DNA of 64,000 nt from Ruminococcoides sp052118065 (lineage in GTDB: Bacteria > Bacillota > Clostridia > Oscillospirales > Acutalibacteraceae): contig JBQKHY010000001.1 of the NCBI GenBank assembly GCA_052118065.1, positions 62,001 to 126,000 of the forward strand. Direction: 5' to 3'. A program made the translations under genes and the position numbers. This document shows positions 32,729 through 41,275 of this stretch, in pieces; the first letter of the stretch is position 1, and each line of letters opens with the position of its first letter. The notes under the pieces are model-generated. The model was not told where the DNA came from. It worked only from the letters and a program-made list of their open reading frames with translations, and did not search any database.

Positions 32729-32808
32729 AAATCCCCTATATTTTATTGATAAAATCATCAACTCATTGTATAATAACTAGTGTATAAAAATGTAAATATG
32801 GGGGATTT
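32729..32808 (+). other. Long-range inverted repeat covering the oadG ribosome binding site
   Basis: AAATCCCCTATAT (32729-32741) is complementary to ATATGGGGGATTT (32796-32808) at 12 of 13 positions. The right arm contains the GGGGGA binding site; the left arm lies upstream of the promoter. Only transcripts entering from spoIVA would contain both arms. Confidence 0.5.
32746..32774 (+). promoter_or_regulatory. Sigma-A promoter of the decarboxylase operon
   Basis: TTGATA (32746-32751), 17 bases, TATAAT (32769-32774), 37 bases before the gamma-subunit start. Confidence 0.8.
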
Positions 32809-32810
32809 TC

Positions 32811-33236
32811 ATGGATTTGAAAACTATCATGGCAGCCGGTTTGAGTGTCAGTGAGAAATTCAATATTTCTTTCACAGTTATTCTTACTGGTTTCGTAGTT
32901 GTTTTTACAGTTTTGATTCTTCTTATCCTAATCATTGCCGCTTATGGTAAGATAGTTTCATCTGCTCAAAACAAATCAAAGGCAAGGAAAGAAGCCAAAG
33001 CAGCTGCCGAAAAAGCTGCTAAGGCAACAGAAAAATCAGCTCCAGCACCTGCTCCTGTTCAGAAAGTTGCTCCTAGCAACGGTCTGACTGACGAAATCGT
33101 TGCAGTTATTGCAGCAGCCGTAGACAGTACATACGGCGTTGGTAACGCAAAGATTAAGAGCATCAAGAAGTCACCATCAAGTGGCAGACCTGCTTGGGGT
33201 CAAGTTGGTGTTATTGATAACACCAGACCATTTTAG
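32811..33236 (+). CDS. Sodium-pumping decarboxylase gamma subunit (OadG-like)
   Basis: The protein has 141 residues. It has one N-terminal membrane segment (about residues 22-45), an Ala/Lys/Pro-rich flexible linker, and a conserved C-terminal part ('DEIVAVIAAAVDSTYG', 'RPAWGQVGVID'). The gamma subunit anchors the carboxyltransferase and stabilises the complex. Decarboxylation of oxaloacetate, methylmalonyl-CoA or glutaconyl-CoA would drive sodium export; the substrate is set by the alpha subunit, which is not in the window. A GGGGGA ribosome binding site precedes the ATG, and the beta gene follows after 20 bases. Confidence 0.85.
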   Translation: MDLKTIMAAGLSVSEKFNISFTVILTGFVVVFTVLILLILIIAAYGKIVSSAQNKSKARKEAKAAAEKAAKATEKSAPAPAPVQKVAPSNGLTDEIVAVIAAAVDSTYGVGNAKIKSIKKSPSSGRPAWGQVGVIDNTRPF

Positions 33237-33256
33237 TCGGAAAGGAAGTTTAAACA

Positions 33257-34507
33257 ATGGGAATTATTGACGGTTTTCTAGAAGGTATCATCGGCCTTGT
33301 AGAATCTTCCGGCTTTGTATCACTAGGCTGGCAGAACTATGTAATGGTCGCAGTTTCTTTCGTACTTTTTTATCTGGCTATCGCAAAAGAATACGAACCA
33401 CTAATCCTTTTACCTTTAGCATTTGGTATGCTACTTGTAAATTTATGTCCATCAATTATGGGTGCTCCTTCAACAGAGTTTGTACTTCAATCAGAGTATC
33501 TGAAAACCCATGATGTGGCAACCCAATCGGTACAGTATGCAACTACTGTAATGAATGGTGAAGTTTATTATAATGTGCCTACTTACGGTGGTCTACTTTA
33601 CTATCTATATCAGGGTGTTAAGATGGGTATTTACCCACCACTAATCTTCCTAGGTATCGGTGCTATGACTGACTTTGGCCCTCTAATTGCTAACCCTAAG
33701 TCATTCATCCTTGGTGCTGCTGCTCAGTTAGGTATCTTCTTCACATTCTTCGGTGCTATCTTCCTAGGCTTTACACAGGCTCAGGCAGGTTCAATCGGTA
33801 TTATCGGTGGTGCTGACGGTCCTACTGCTATTTTCGTAACAAGTAAACTTGCTCCGGATCTACTAGGTCCTATCGCAGTTGCTGCTTACTCTTATATGGC
33901 ACTTGTTCCTATTATTCAGCCACCTATTATGAAGGCTCTAACAACAAAGAAGGAAAGAGCAATCAAGATGTCTCAGCTAAGACCTGTTTCAAAGCTAGAG
34001 AAGATTATCTTCCCAATCGTTGTTATCGTTCTTGTAGCACTTCTACTTCCTGATGCTGCTCCACTAGTTGGTATGCTAATGCTTGGTAACCTAATGAAAG
34101 AATCAGGCGTTGTTGATAGAATCGCAAAGACAGCTCAGAACGAACTAATGAACATCGTTACTATCTTCCTAGGTGTAACAGTTGGTGCTACTGCAACAGG
34201 TACAGTTTTCCTACAGTTAAACACACTAAAGATTATTCTTCTAGGTCTAATCGCTTTCTGTCTAGGTACAGCTGCCGGTGTTCTATTTGGTAAGCTAATG
34301 TGCGTTCTAACTAAGGGTAAGGTTAACCCACTAATCGGTTCTGCCGGTGTTTCTGCAGTTCCAATGGCTGCTCGTGTATCACAGAAGGTTGGTCAGCAAG
34401 AAAACCCAACAAACTATCTATTAATGCATGCTATGGGACCAAATGTAGCAGGTGTTATCGGTTCTGCTGTTGCAGCCGGTGTTCTGCTAAGTGTTATCCC
34501 TCACTAA
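33257..34507 (+). CDS. Sodium-pumping decarboxylase beta subunit (OadB-like)
   Basis: The protein has 416 residues and is highly hydrophobic, with about nine or more membrane segments. Family hallmarks are 'FLGIGAMTDFGPLIANPKSFILGAAAQLGIF', split by loops, 'GSIGIIGGADGPTAIFV' with the sodium-binding Asp, and 'LGVTVGATATG'. It carries out carboxyl-biotin decarboxylation coupled to sodium transport. AAAGGAAG lies upstream and a strong terminator follows. The operon has only gamma and beta; alpha and biotin carrier must be encoded elsewhere. Confidence 0.93.
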   Translation: MGIIDGFLEGIIGLVESSGFVSLGWQNYVMVAVSFVLFYLAIAKEYEPLILLPLAFGMLLVNLCPSIMGAPSTEFVLQSEYLKTHDVATQSVQYATTVMNGEVYYNVPTYGGLLYYLYQGVKMGIYPPLIFLGIGAMTDFGPLIANPKSFILGAAAQLGIFFTFFGAIFLGFTQAQAGSIGIIGGADGPTAIFVTSKLAPDLLGPIAVAAYSYMALVPIIQPPIMKALTTKKERAIKMSQLRPVSKLEKIIFPIVVIVLVALLLPDAAPLVGMLMLGNLMKESGVVDRIAKTAQNELMNIVTIFLGVTVGATATGTVFLQLNTLKIILLGLIAFCLGTAAGVLFGKLMCVLTKGKVNPLIGSAGVSAVPMAARVSQKVGQQENPTNYLLMHAMGPNVAGVIGSAVAAGVLLSVIPH

Positions 34508-34527
34508 TTAATAAATATAACCTAATA

Positions 34528-34556
34528 AATGCCTCAACTATGTTGGGGCATTTTTC
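34528..34556 (+). terminator. Intrinsic terminator of the decarboxylase operon
   Basis: AATGCCTCAAC (34528-34538) pairs with GTTGGGGCATT (34542-34552), followed by T residues. Confidence 0.88.
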
Positions 34557-34696
34557 TTTGTCAAAATATATTATTATTCCTATTAAGAATAATATTTCTT
34601 GTTTTATTTGATAGAATAGTGTAAATACAAAATAAATAATTTATAACGAAATATTTTTGTGCAACATTTATTAAATTATTTAGGGGAGGACTTCTC

Positions 34697-35494
34697 TTGT
34701 TTTATAAGGATTTTACAGTATCATTCTTCTTGAAAATTATACGCAAACGACTTAAATTTATTATTTTGCTTACATTAGTAGGTGGCATACTTACTTTACT
34801 ATATGCCAATTTCTTTATTACACCTTCATATTCTGCTCAAGCAATGGTAATTGTTCAGAACTATACTGCAGCAGATGCAGCAGCAGATGCAGCCGAAGAG
34901 GCTGCCCAAAACGGTGTTACTGACAAAAGTCAGCAAGAAGATATACAGGATACAACAAATGCAAAGAGCTTCAATGACGGCAATGTTAAAATTTATGCCA
35001 GTGACCTTACTGCCTCATCAACACTTGCTCAGTATTGTACAATTCTTTTCAAGAATAATGTTGAAATTCAGAATATGCTTAACGGTTGTGGTATGGAAAT
35101 TACTCAGGAACAAGAAAGTAACTTCCTATGGATTACAATGACTTCATCAAATCCTAAGACTGCTGCCGATACTTGTAACGCAGTTGTAAATAAAATCACA
35201 GGTACTCAGAATGAACAAGGCTTGTTTGATGAAATCTTCTCAGCCGGTGGTGTAACTGCAGTTAAGTATGCATCAGTACCATCCTCAAGCACATATCCAA
35301 ATGTTAAGAACTATGCCCTTTATGGTTTAGTTGGTGGACTTGCACTTTCACTTGTTATTTCATTTATCCTAGAACTTGTTGATACAACAGTTAAGCATGA
35401 TGATGACCTATTTAAAATGTATAAGATACCTGTATTCGGTGAAATAATGGACTTTGAACAGAATGGAGATGACACAGATGAAGCTAAGAAGTAA
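34697..35494 (+). CDS. Wzz/CapA-type polysaccharide co-polymerase and BY-kinase activator
   Basis: The protein has 265 residues. Two membrane segments (about 20-42 and 210-232) flank an extracellular domain rich in Ala and Gln, the Wzz layout. The short cytoplasmic tail ends in acidic residues, as in activators of tyrosine kinases. 'SVPSSSTYPNVKNYALYGLVGG' resembles the usual 'P.SP..P.......G' signature before the second helix. The TTG start at 34697 is chosen because GGGGAGGA sits 6 bases upstream. It overlaps the kinase gene by 17 bases. It controls exopolysaccharide chain length with the kinase; no sugar-transferase genes are nearby. Confidence 0.85.
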   Translation: MFYKDFTVSFFLKIIRKRLKFIILLTLVGGILTLLYANFFITPSYSAQAMVIVQNYTAADAAADAAEEAAQNGVTDKSQQEDIQDTTNAKSFNDGNVKIYASDLTASSTLAQYCTILFKNNVEIQNMLNGCGMEITQEQESNFLWITMTSSNPKTAADTCNAVVNKITGTQNEQGLFDEIFSAGGVTAVKYASVPSSSTYPNVKNYALYGLVGGLALSLVISFILELVDTTVKHDDDLFKMYKIPVFGEIMDFEQNGDDTDEAKK

Positions 35495-36260
35495 AGGTAG
35501 AAGAAGATCTGATAGTGGATATTCTGTTGGTCATAGCCAAAGCTATATGGCAAATTCAGCTCAATCAGGTAATGCAGGTAAATTTGCTATTATTGAAGGT
35601 TATAAGATTGCAAGAACAAATATTCAATTCTCACTTTCAGCAAGTAATGACAACTGTTTTGCAGTAACTTCTTGGAGTAAGGGTGAGGGCAAAAGTACCT
35701 CAACCTCTAATATAGCTATTTCATTTGCAAAAATGGATAAAAAGGTTATTTTACTGGATTGTGACCTTAGAAGACCTAATATTCACAATCTTCTAAAACT
35801 TGAGAATACTGCCGGTATGACATCTGTTTTGTGTAATGATAAAACATTTGATCAGGTAGTACAGAGAGAAGTTTTACCTAACCTTGATGTACTTACAGTT
35901 GGTACAATACCACCAAACCCATCAGAACTTATCGGTTCAGACAATTTTGCTAATTTAATCAGAGAACTAAAGAAAAAGTATGATTATGTAATTATGGATA
36001 CAGCTCCTATCGGTATTGTTACGGATGCTTTGCTTGTAAAGGACTTAGTAGCCGGTTACTTAATTGTTGTTCGTGAAGGTGTAACAACCCATGGTGACAT
36101 TCAGAACTTTTTGAAAGCTATGGAAACTTCAGGTGCAAAACCAATGGGCTTCTTAAAGGTTGGTTGTGACCCAAGTGAAGGCAAAAGTGGCAAGTATAAG
36201 TACAAAAAGTACAATAGATACAACAAATATAACTCTTACGAATATTATAGATATTATTAA
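35478..36260 (+). CDS. Bacterial tyrosine kinase, CpsD/CapB family
   Basis: The protein has 260 residues from ATG 35478, which has GGAGA 9 bases upstream. It has Walker A 'SWSKGEGKSTSTSN', Walker A' 'VILLDCDLRRP' and Walker B 'YVIMDTAPIG', the set that defines BY-kinases. The tail is a tyrosine cluster with about ten Tyr in the last 25 residues, the autophosphorylation site that drives ring assembly. It pairs with the Wzz-like protein to regulate capsule or exopolysaccharide synthesis. A terminator follows. Confidence 0.92.
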   Translation: MKLRSKGRRRSDSGYSVGHSQSYMANSAQSGNAGKFAIIEGYKIARTNIQFSLSASNDNCFAVTSWSKGEGKSTSTSNIAISFAKMDKKVILLDCDLRRPNIHNLLKLENTAGMTSVLCNDKTFDQVVQREVLPNLDVLTVGTIPPNPSELIGSDNFANLIRELKKKYDYVIMDTAPIGIVTDALLVKDLVAGYLIVVREGVTTHGDIQNFLKAMETSGAKPMGFLKVGCDPSEGKSGKYKYKKYNRYNKYNSYEYYRYY

Positions 36261-36269
36261 TAATATATA

Positions 36270-36298
36270 CCCTGCACATTGTTGCAGGGCCTTTTTTT
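36270..36298 (+). terminator. Intrinsic terminator after the BY-kinase gene
   Basis: CCCTGCA (36270-36276) pairs with TGCAGGG (36283-36289), followed by CC and seven T. Confidence 0.88.
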
Positions 36299-36338
36299 GT
36301 AGATTATTAGCAAGATTTTGCAAGATTAAAAATAATAC

Positions 36339-36367
36339 TTGCATTATTGATAAAATAGTATTAGAAT
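36339..36367 (+). promoter_or_regulatory. Probable promoter of the aminotransferase gene
   Basis: TTGCAT (36339-36344), 17 bases, TAGAAT (36362-36367). Confidence 0.55.
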
Positions 36368-36405
36368 AATAAAGTAATATATAATATATTTGAAGGGGAA
36401 TAGGT

Positions 36406-37689
36406 ATGAATTATTCAGAAATGACAAAAGAACAACTTCTTAACGAAAAGTCTGCTCTGGAAAAACAGTATGAAGATTACAAAGCAATGAACTTAAAGCT
36501 AGATATGTCAAGAGGTAAGCCAAGCACAGAACAGCTTAACATCTCTTCTCGTATCCTTGATATTCTAACATCAACAAGTGATTGTTCAACAGAAAAAGGT
36601 TTTGACTGCCGTAACTACGGTCTAATGGACGGTATTACAGAAATCAAGCCAATCTTTGCCAAGATGATGCAGGTTGACCCTGATATGATTATGGTTGGTG
36701 GTAACTCATCACTTAATATGATGTTTGATACAATTTCATTATTTATGACTAAGTCACCTGTAGAGGGTGAAAAGCCATGGTTAGAAGTTAAGAACAGAAA
36801 GTTCTTATGTCCTGCTCCGGGTTATGACAGACACTTTGGTATTACAGAATACTTTGGCTTTGAAATGATTACAATTCCAATGACTAGTGAAGGTCCTGAT
36901 ATGGATATGGTTGAAAAGCTAGTTGCCGAAGATGACTCAATCAAGGGTATTTGGTGTGTTCCTAAGTATAGTAACCCTCAGGGTATCACATATAGTGATG
37001 AAACAGTAAAGAGATTTGCTAACCTAAATCCAAAGGCAAAAGATTTCAGAATTTTCTGGGATGATGCTTACTGTGTTCATGATGTTACAGAAACTCCTGA
37101 TAAGCTTATTTCCCTAATGGATGAATGTAAGAAGACAGGTAAAACAGATTTACCAATTATCTTCTGTTCAACTTCTAAGATTACTTTCCCTGGTAGTGGT
37201 GTTGCTGCTATGGCTGCTGATGAAAACAATATGAAAGTAATTAAGGAAAAATATAAATATCAGACAATCAGCTTTGATAAGGTTAATATGCTAAGACATA
37301 TCCTATTCTTTAAGGATATTGATGGCGTTAAGGCTCATATGGATAAGCATAAGAGTATCCTAAAGCCTAAGTTTGACATTGTTCTAAAGCATTTAAAGGA
37401 AAGTGTAGGTCCAACAGGTGTTGCAACTTGGTTTGAACCAAACGGTGGTTACTTTGTAGCAGTTGATGTTATGGAAGGTACTGCAAAGAAAGTTGTAGAA
37501 CTTTGTAAAGAAGCCGGTGTTGTTCTGACAGGTGCAGGTGCAACATATCCATATGGCAACGACCCTAAGGATAGCAACATCAGAATTGCTCCATCATATC
37601 CAACACTTGATGAACTGGAAAAAGCAATGGAGATTTTCTGTGTAGCAACAAAACTTGCAGCAGTTAATAAAATTCTTGAAAATATGTAA
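36406..37689 (+). CDS. PLP-dependent aspartate-type aminotransferase
   Basis: The protein has 427 residues. It belongs to the fold type I subgroup with the N-terminal 'LKLDMSRGKPSTEQL' and 'CRNYGLMDGITEIKPIF' blocks (the Pfam 'Asp_aminotransf' type). The PLP-binding Lys is in 'STSKITFPGSG'. 'WCVPKYSNPQGITYS' and 'IFWDDAYCVHD' are the usual cofactor contacts, and the substrate carboxylate Arg is in 'SNIRIAPSYP'. It probably transfers amino groups between aspartate or glutamate and oxo-acids. It forms a single-gene unit with AAGGGGAA upstream. Confidence 0.88.
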   Translation: MNYSEMTKEQLLNEKSALEKQYEDYKAMNLKLDMSRGKPSTEQLNISSRILDILTSTSDCSTEKGFDCRNYGLMDGITEIKPIFAKMMQVDPDMIMVGGNSSLNMMFDTISLFMTKSPVEGEKPWLEVKNRKFLCPAPGYDRHFGITEYFGFEMITIPMTSEGPDMDMVEKLVAEDDSIKGIWCVPKYSNPQGITYSDETVKRFANLNPKAKDFRIFWDDAYCVHDVTETPDKLISLMDECKKTGKTDLPIIFCSTSKITFPGSGVAAMAADENNMKVIKEKYKYQTISFDKVNMLRHILFFKDIDGVKAHMDKHKSILKPKFDIVLKHLKESVGPTGVATWFEPNGGYFVAVDVMEGTAKKVVELCKEAGVVLTGAGATYPYGNDPKDSNIRIAPSYPTLDELEKAMEIFCVATKLAAVNKILENM

Positions 37690-37813
37690 ATAAGATATTA
37701 ATCAAATGTTACAGTATTTTAAATTATATTTATCTCTTTGCACAATAATTACTTAAATATTTGTGTTATATGACAAAATTATCTTTTATAAATATTAAAT
37801 ATTTGATGAATCA

Positions 37814-37842
37814 TTGACTTTTTCACTAAATAAAAGTATAAT
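37814..37842 (+). promoter_or_regulatory. Sigma-A promoter of secDF
   Basis: TTGACT (37814-37819), 17 bases, TATAAT (37837-37842). The bases between the aminotransferase stop and here (37690-37813) are AT-rich with no gene seen. Confidence 0.8.
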
Positions 37843-37900
37843 TACTCTGTTGTGTTCTATCAGAATGTGGCAGAGTATTTTATTTGCCAACAGAATAGAA
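37843..37900 (+). other. secDF leader with two competing RNA hairpins
   Basis: TACTCTG (37843-37849) can pair with CAGAGTA (37871-37877), followed by TTTTATTT, a weak terminator form. Alternatively TTCTAT (37855-37860) with ATAGAA (37895-37900) and TGGC (37868-37871) with GCCA (37886-37889) form a structure that excludes the first. Regulation by attenuation is possible. Confidence 0.4.
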
Positions 37901-37924
37901 TAAAAAAATATTGGAGGAAAAGGC

Positions 37925-39331
37925 ATGAAAAGAATTCCAAAGCCTGTATTCTTCATTGTCGCAATTCTAATTTTACTGTTTAGCTATACAGCAATCTTTG
38001 GTGTATCTTATTACACAGGTGATGTAAAGCACACAGTTATAAAAGGCGTTAACGACATTAGATGGGGAATTGACATTCAGGGTGGCGTGGAAGCAACATT
38101 TGTTCCAGCCAACGGTAAAAAAGCCACTGACTCACAACTTGATTCAGCTAAGGCAATTATTGAAACTCGTATGGTTTCAAACGGTATCACAGATTACGAA
38201 CTATATACTGATAGCGGTACTAGTAGTATTATCGTTCGTTTTCCATGGAAAGAAGACGAAAAAGATTTTGACGCAGAAAAGTCAATTCAAGAAATTGGTT
38301 CTACTGCAAAGCTAACTTTCCGTCCGGGTAACTCTTACAAAGAAACTTCTTTGGGAGCAGACGGTGAACCTGTTTATAAGACACCAACAGGTGACACTGA
38401 AACAGTCCTAATGGACGGTTCTCATGTTAAGGACACTTCTGTTGCTCAGAATACTGACGGTTCAGGTAACTATGTTGTTAACCTTGAATTTGACAGTGAA
38501 GGCACAAAGCAGTTTGCTGACATTACACAGAAGTATGTAAACCAAGTTGTTTCAATTTGGATGGATGATGAAATGCTTTCAGCTCCAACAATTAATGAAG
38601 CAATCACAGGTGGTAAGGCTCAGATTTCCGGTAACTTTACTGTTGAATCAGCAACTAAACTTGCTAACCAAATTAAGGCCGGTGCTCTTCCATTTGCTCT
38701 AGAAACAAAGTCAAATGGTAGTATCTCACCAACACTTGGTGATAACTCACTAACAGCTATGGCAATTGCTGCAGTTATTGCTTTTGCAATTATTGCAATT
38801 TTTGTAATTCTAATATATAGACTTCCTGGTGTAATTACAGTTATTGCTCTAATCGGTCAGATGGGTCTATCAGTAGCAGCAATCTCAAGATACTTCACAG
38901 TATTTAATTCCTTTACAATGACTCTACCTGGTATTGCCGGTATTATCTTGTCAATTGGTATGGGTGTTGATGCTAACATTATCACTGCTGAAAGAATTAA
39001 GGAAGAATTTAGAAACGGTAAGACACTTGACGGTGCAATTGATAGAGGTACTAAGAGTTCACTATCAGCTATCGTGGATGGTAATATGACAGTTGTTATC
39101 GTTTCTGTTATTCTACTACTTGTATTTGGTACTGCAAACATTCTATCATTTATGTTTGGTGCTTCCACAACAGGTACAATTTACGCATTTGGTTATACAC
39201 TACTAATGGGTGTTATCTCTAACTTTATTATGGGTGTTCTACTTTCAAGAGTAATGCTAAAGAGTGTTGTAGGCTTTAAGTGTGTAAGAAAGAAATGGCT
39301 ATTTGGAGGTGCAAAAAATAATGAAGAATAA
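37925..39331 (+). CDS. secD: Protein translocase subunit SecD
   Basis: The protein has 468 residues. It has an N-terminal membrane helix, the extracellular P1 region, then five membrane segments. Visible motifs are 'RWGIDIQGGVEATFVP' (the D1 'GLDLxGG' motif), 'LPGIAGIILSIGMGVDANIITAERIKEE' in outline (D4/D5), and 'FVILIYRLPG'. With SecF it uses the proton or sodium gradient to pull secreted proteins out of SecYEG, which suits an organism exporting amylases and LRR proteins. TTGGAGG precedes the ATG. It overlaps secF by 11 bases. Confidence 0.95.
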   Translation: MKRIPKPVFFIVAILILLFSYTAIFGVSYYTGDVKHTVIKGVNDIRWGIDIQGGVEATFVPANGKKATDSQLDSAKAIIETRMVSNGITDYELYTDSGTSSIIVRFPWKEDEKDFDAEKSIQEIGSTAKLTFRPGNSYKETSLGADGEPVYKTPTGDTETVLMDGSHVKDTSVAQNTDGSGNYVVNLEFDSEGTKQFADITQKYVNQVVSIWMDDEMLSAPTINEAITGGKAQISGNFTVESATKLANQIKAGALPFALETKSNGSISPTLGDNSLTAMAIAAVIAFAIIAIFVILIYRLPGVITVIALIGQMGLSVAAISRYFTVFNSFTMTLPGIAGIILSIGMGVDANIITAERIKEEFRNGKTLDGAIDRGTKSSLSAIVDGNMTVVIVSVILLLVFGTANILSFMFGASTTGTIYAFGYTLLMGVISNFIMGVLLSRVMLKSVVGFKCVRKKWLFGGAKNNEE

Positions 39332-40271
39332 GTTAGTTCGTTTTACTAAATTCAGTAAAGTATTTTTTGGCATCTCTTTGGGTATCATACTTATTGGTAT
39401 CATCTGTAATTTTGTATTTGGCACTCAGCTAGATATTCAGTTCCGTGGTGGTTCTTACATTAAATACTCTTATGTAGGCGATGTTGATACAGATAAGCTA
39501 AAGGATGTTATCCAGACAAATACTAAGCAAGAAGTTACAATGTCAATTAGCTCAGATATCCTTTCTAACTCTAAGAAGGGTGACGCTTATACAATCCGTG
39601 TTGAATTTGCCGGTACTAAGGCTATTTCAACTAATGAACAAAAGAACTTAACACAGACAGTTCAGAAGGCTTTCCCTGATAACAACTTTAAGGTTCTTGA
39701 AGCATCAGCTATCGAAAGCTCAATGGGTTCTAAGTTCTTACTAAAATGTTTAACAGCTGTTGCTATCGCAAGTATTCTTATGGTTCTATATGTTACAATT
39801 AGATTCCGTAAGATTGGTGGTCTATCAGCCGGTGTTATGGCTCTTGTAGCTTTGTTCCACGATGTGGCTATGATTTACTTTATGTATGTAATTTTCCAGA
39901 TGCCTATCGACTCAAACTTCATTGCCGTTGTTCTTATGATTCTAGGTTACTCACTTAACGATACAATCGTTATTTACGATAGAGTTCGTGAAGAACGCCG
40001 TAACTTCGGTGCTAAGGAAGACATTGGCTATGTATTCGATTACAGTGCAACTAAGGTTCTTAGAAGAACAATCTTTACTTCTCTGACAACACTTATTGCT
40101 ATCGGTACAGTTCTTGTTGTTTCAATGATTTTCAACATTTCATCAGTTACAAGTTTCGCACTTCCAATGATGATTGGTGTTATCTCAGGTTGTTACAGTT
40201 CTGTATGTATCGCAGGTCCTCTATGGGTTATGTGGCAGAAACACAAGAAGAAAGCTAAGGCTAGTAAATAA
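39321..40271 (+). CDS. secF: Protein translocase subunit SecF
   Basis: The protein has 316 residues from ATG 39321, which has GGAGGT about 10 bases upstream inside secD; the TTG at 39303 is less likely. 'QLDIQFRGGSYIKY' is the SecF FxGG-type motif, and 'LGYSLNDTIVIYDRVREERR' with 'LRRTIFTSLTTLIAI' are the typical membrane blocks. It forms the SecDF complex. A terminator follows directly. Confidence 0.95.
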   Translation: MKNKLVRFTKFSKVFFGISLGIILIGIICNFVFGTQLDIQFRGGSYIKYSYVGDVDTDKLKDVIQTNTKQEVTMSISSDILSNSKKGDAYTIRVEFAGTKAISTNEQKNLTQTVQKAFPDNNFKVLEASAIESSMGSKFLLKCLTAVAIASILMVLYVTIRFRKIGGLSAGVMALVALFHDVAMIYFMYVIFQMPIDSNFIAVVLMILGYSLNDTIVIYDRVREERRNFGAKEDIGYVFDYSATKVLRRTIFTSLTTLIAIGTVLVVSMIFNISSVTSFALPMMIGVISGCYSSVCIAGPLWVMWQKHKKKAKASK

Positions 40272-40288
40272 TTATTAATGCTTTACAT

Positions 40289-40320
40289 ATAAGGGTGGTT
40301 TTTGCCACCCTTATTTTATA
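40289..40320 (+). terminator. Intrinsic terminator of secDF
   Basis: ATAAGGGTGG (40289-40298) pairs perfectly with CCACCCTTAT (40305-40314), followed by TTTTA. Confidence 0.88.
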
Positions 40321-40348
40321 ATTATAAGATTTTAAAGGTGGGTTGTTT

Positions 40349-41275
40349 TTGAAAAAGATTATTTCAATATTTCTTCTGTTTGTTGTTACTTTTGCTTTTT
40401 GTTCATGTGGTGAAGTAAAGAAGTTAACAGATAAAATTTCTGTAGTAACAACAATTTTCCCTTATTATGACTTTGCAAGAAGTGTATCAAAGGGTACTTG
40501 TGATGTTGATATGTTACTAAAACCGGGAAGTGATGTACATTCTTTTGAACCAACACCATCTGATATTCTAAAAATCAGAAATGCAGATTTGTTCATTTAT
40601 AATGGTGGTGAAAGTGATGAATGGGTAGACTCTATTCTTGAATCACTTGGAGATACCGACAAGCCGGTTGTTATGAAAATGACCGATTATGTTAAGCCTC
40701 TTGCCGAAATGGATGCTGACCATCATGCTGAAAATGAAGAGGATGAACATATCTGGACAAGTCTTGACAATGCAAAAACTTTAGTTTCAAAAATCAGTGA
40801 TGAAGTTTCTAAGCTAGACCAAAAGCATAAAACGGTTTATAATAAAAATAGTCTTGATTACATTGAGAAAATCAGTAAAGTACAAATTGAAATTGAAAAT
40901 ACTGTAAATTCTACAAAGAGTAAAAAAATTGTTGTGGGGGATAGATTTCCACTTCTATATTTTGCAACAGAATTTTCTCTTGATTGGGAATGTGCATTCC
41001 CGGGATGTAGTACAGAAACCGAACCTAGCTTGGATAGACTTTCAAAATTAACTGATACTATTGAAAAAGATAAAATAAAAACTATCCTAAAGCTTGAAAT
41101 GTCTGAAAATAAAGTTGCAGATACTTTAGCTGATGAAACAAATACAAAGGTAAGAACATTTTATAGTGCAGAGTCTGTTTCAAAAGAGGACTTTGCAAAT
41201 AATATTACCTATGTTGATTTAATGGAAAGAAACAACAATGCTTTAAAGGAGGTACTCTCAAATGACACAAATTAA
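40349..41275 (+). CDS. znuA: Zinc/manganese ABC transporter substrate-binding lipoprotein, ZnuA/AdcA-like
   Basis: The protein has 308 residues from TTG 40349, which has AAAGGTGGG 6 bases upstream. A lipobox near FCSC gives the mature Cys. The cluster A-I fold shows 'VTTIFPYYDFARSV', 'LLKPGSDVHSFEPTPSD' with a metal His, and 'EDEHIWTSLDNAKTL' with the second His. The acidic His-rich loop (DADHHAENEEDEH) is short and points to zinc. The third metal-binding position seems to be in 'DRFPLLYFATEF' rather than the usual His, an oddity worth noting. It overlaps the ATPase gene by 14 bases. Confidence 0.88.
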   Translation: MKKIISIFLLFVVTFAFCSCGEVKKLTDKISVVTTIFPYYDFARSVSKGTCDVDMLLKPGSDVHSFEPTPSDILKIRNADLFIYNGGESDEWVDSILESLGDTDKPVVMKMTDYVKPLAEMDADHHAENEEDEHIWTSLDNAKTLVSKISDEVSKLDQKHKTVYNKNSLDYIEKISKVQIEIENTVNSTKSKKIVVGDRFPLLYFATEFSLDWECAFPGCSTETEPSLDRLSKLTDTIEKDKIKTILKLEMSENKVADTLADETNTKVRTFYSAESVSKEDFANNITYVDLMERNNNALKEVLSNDTN

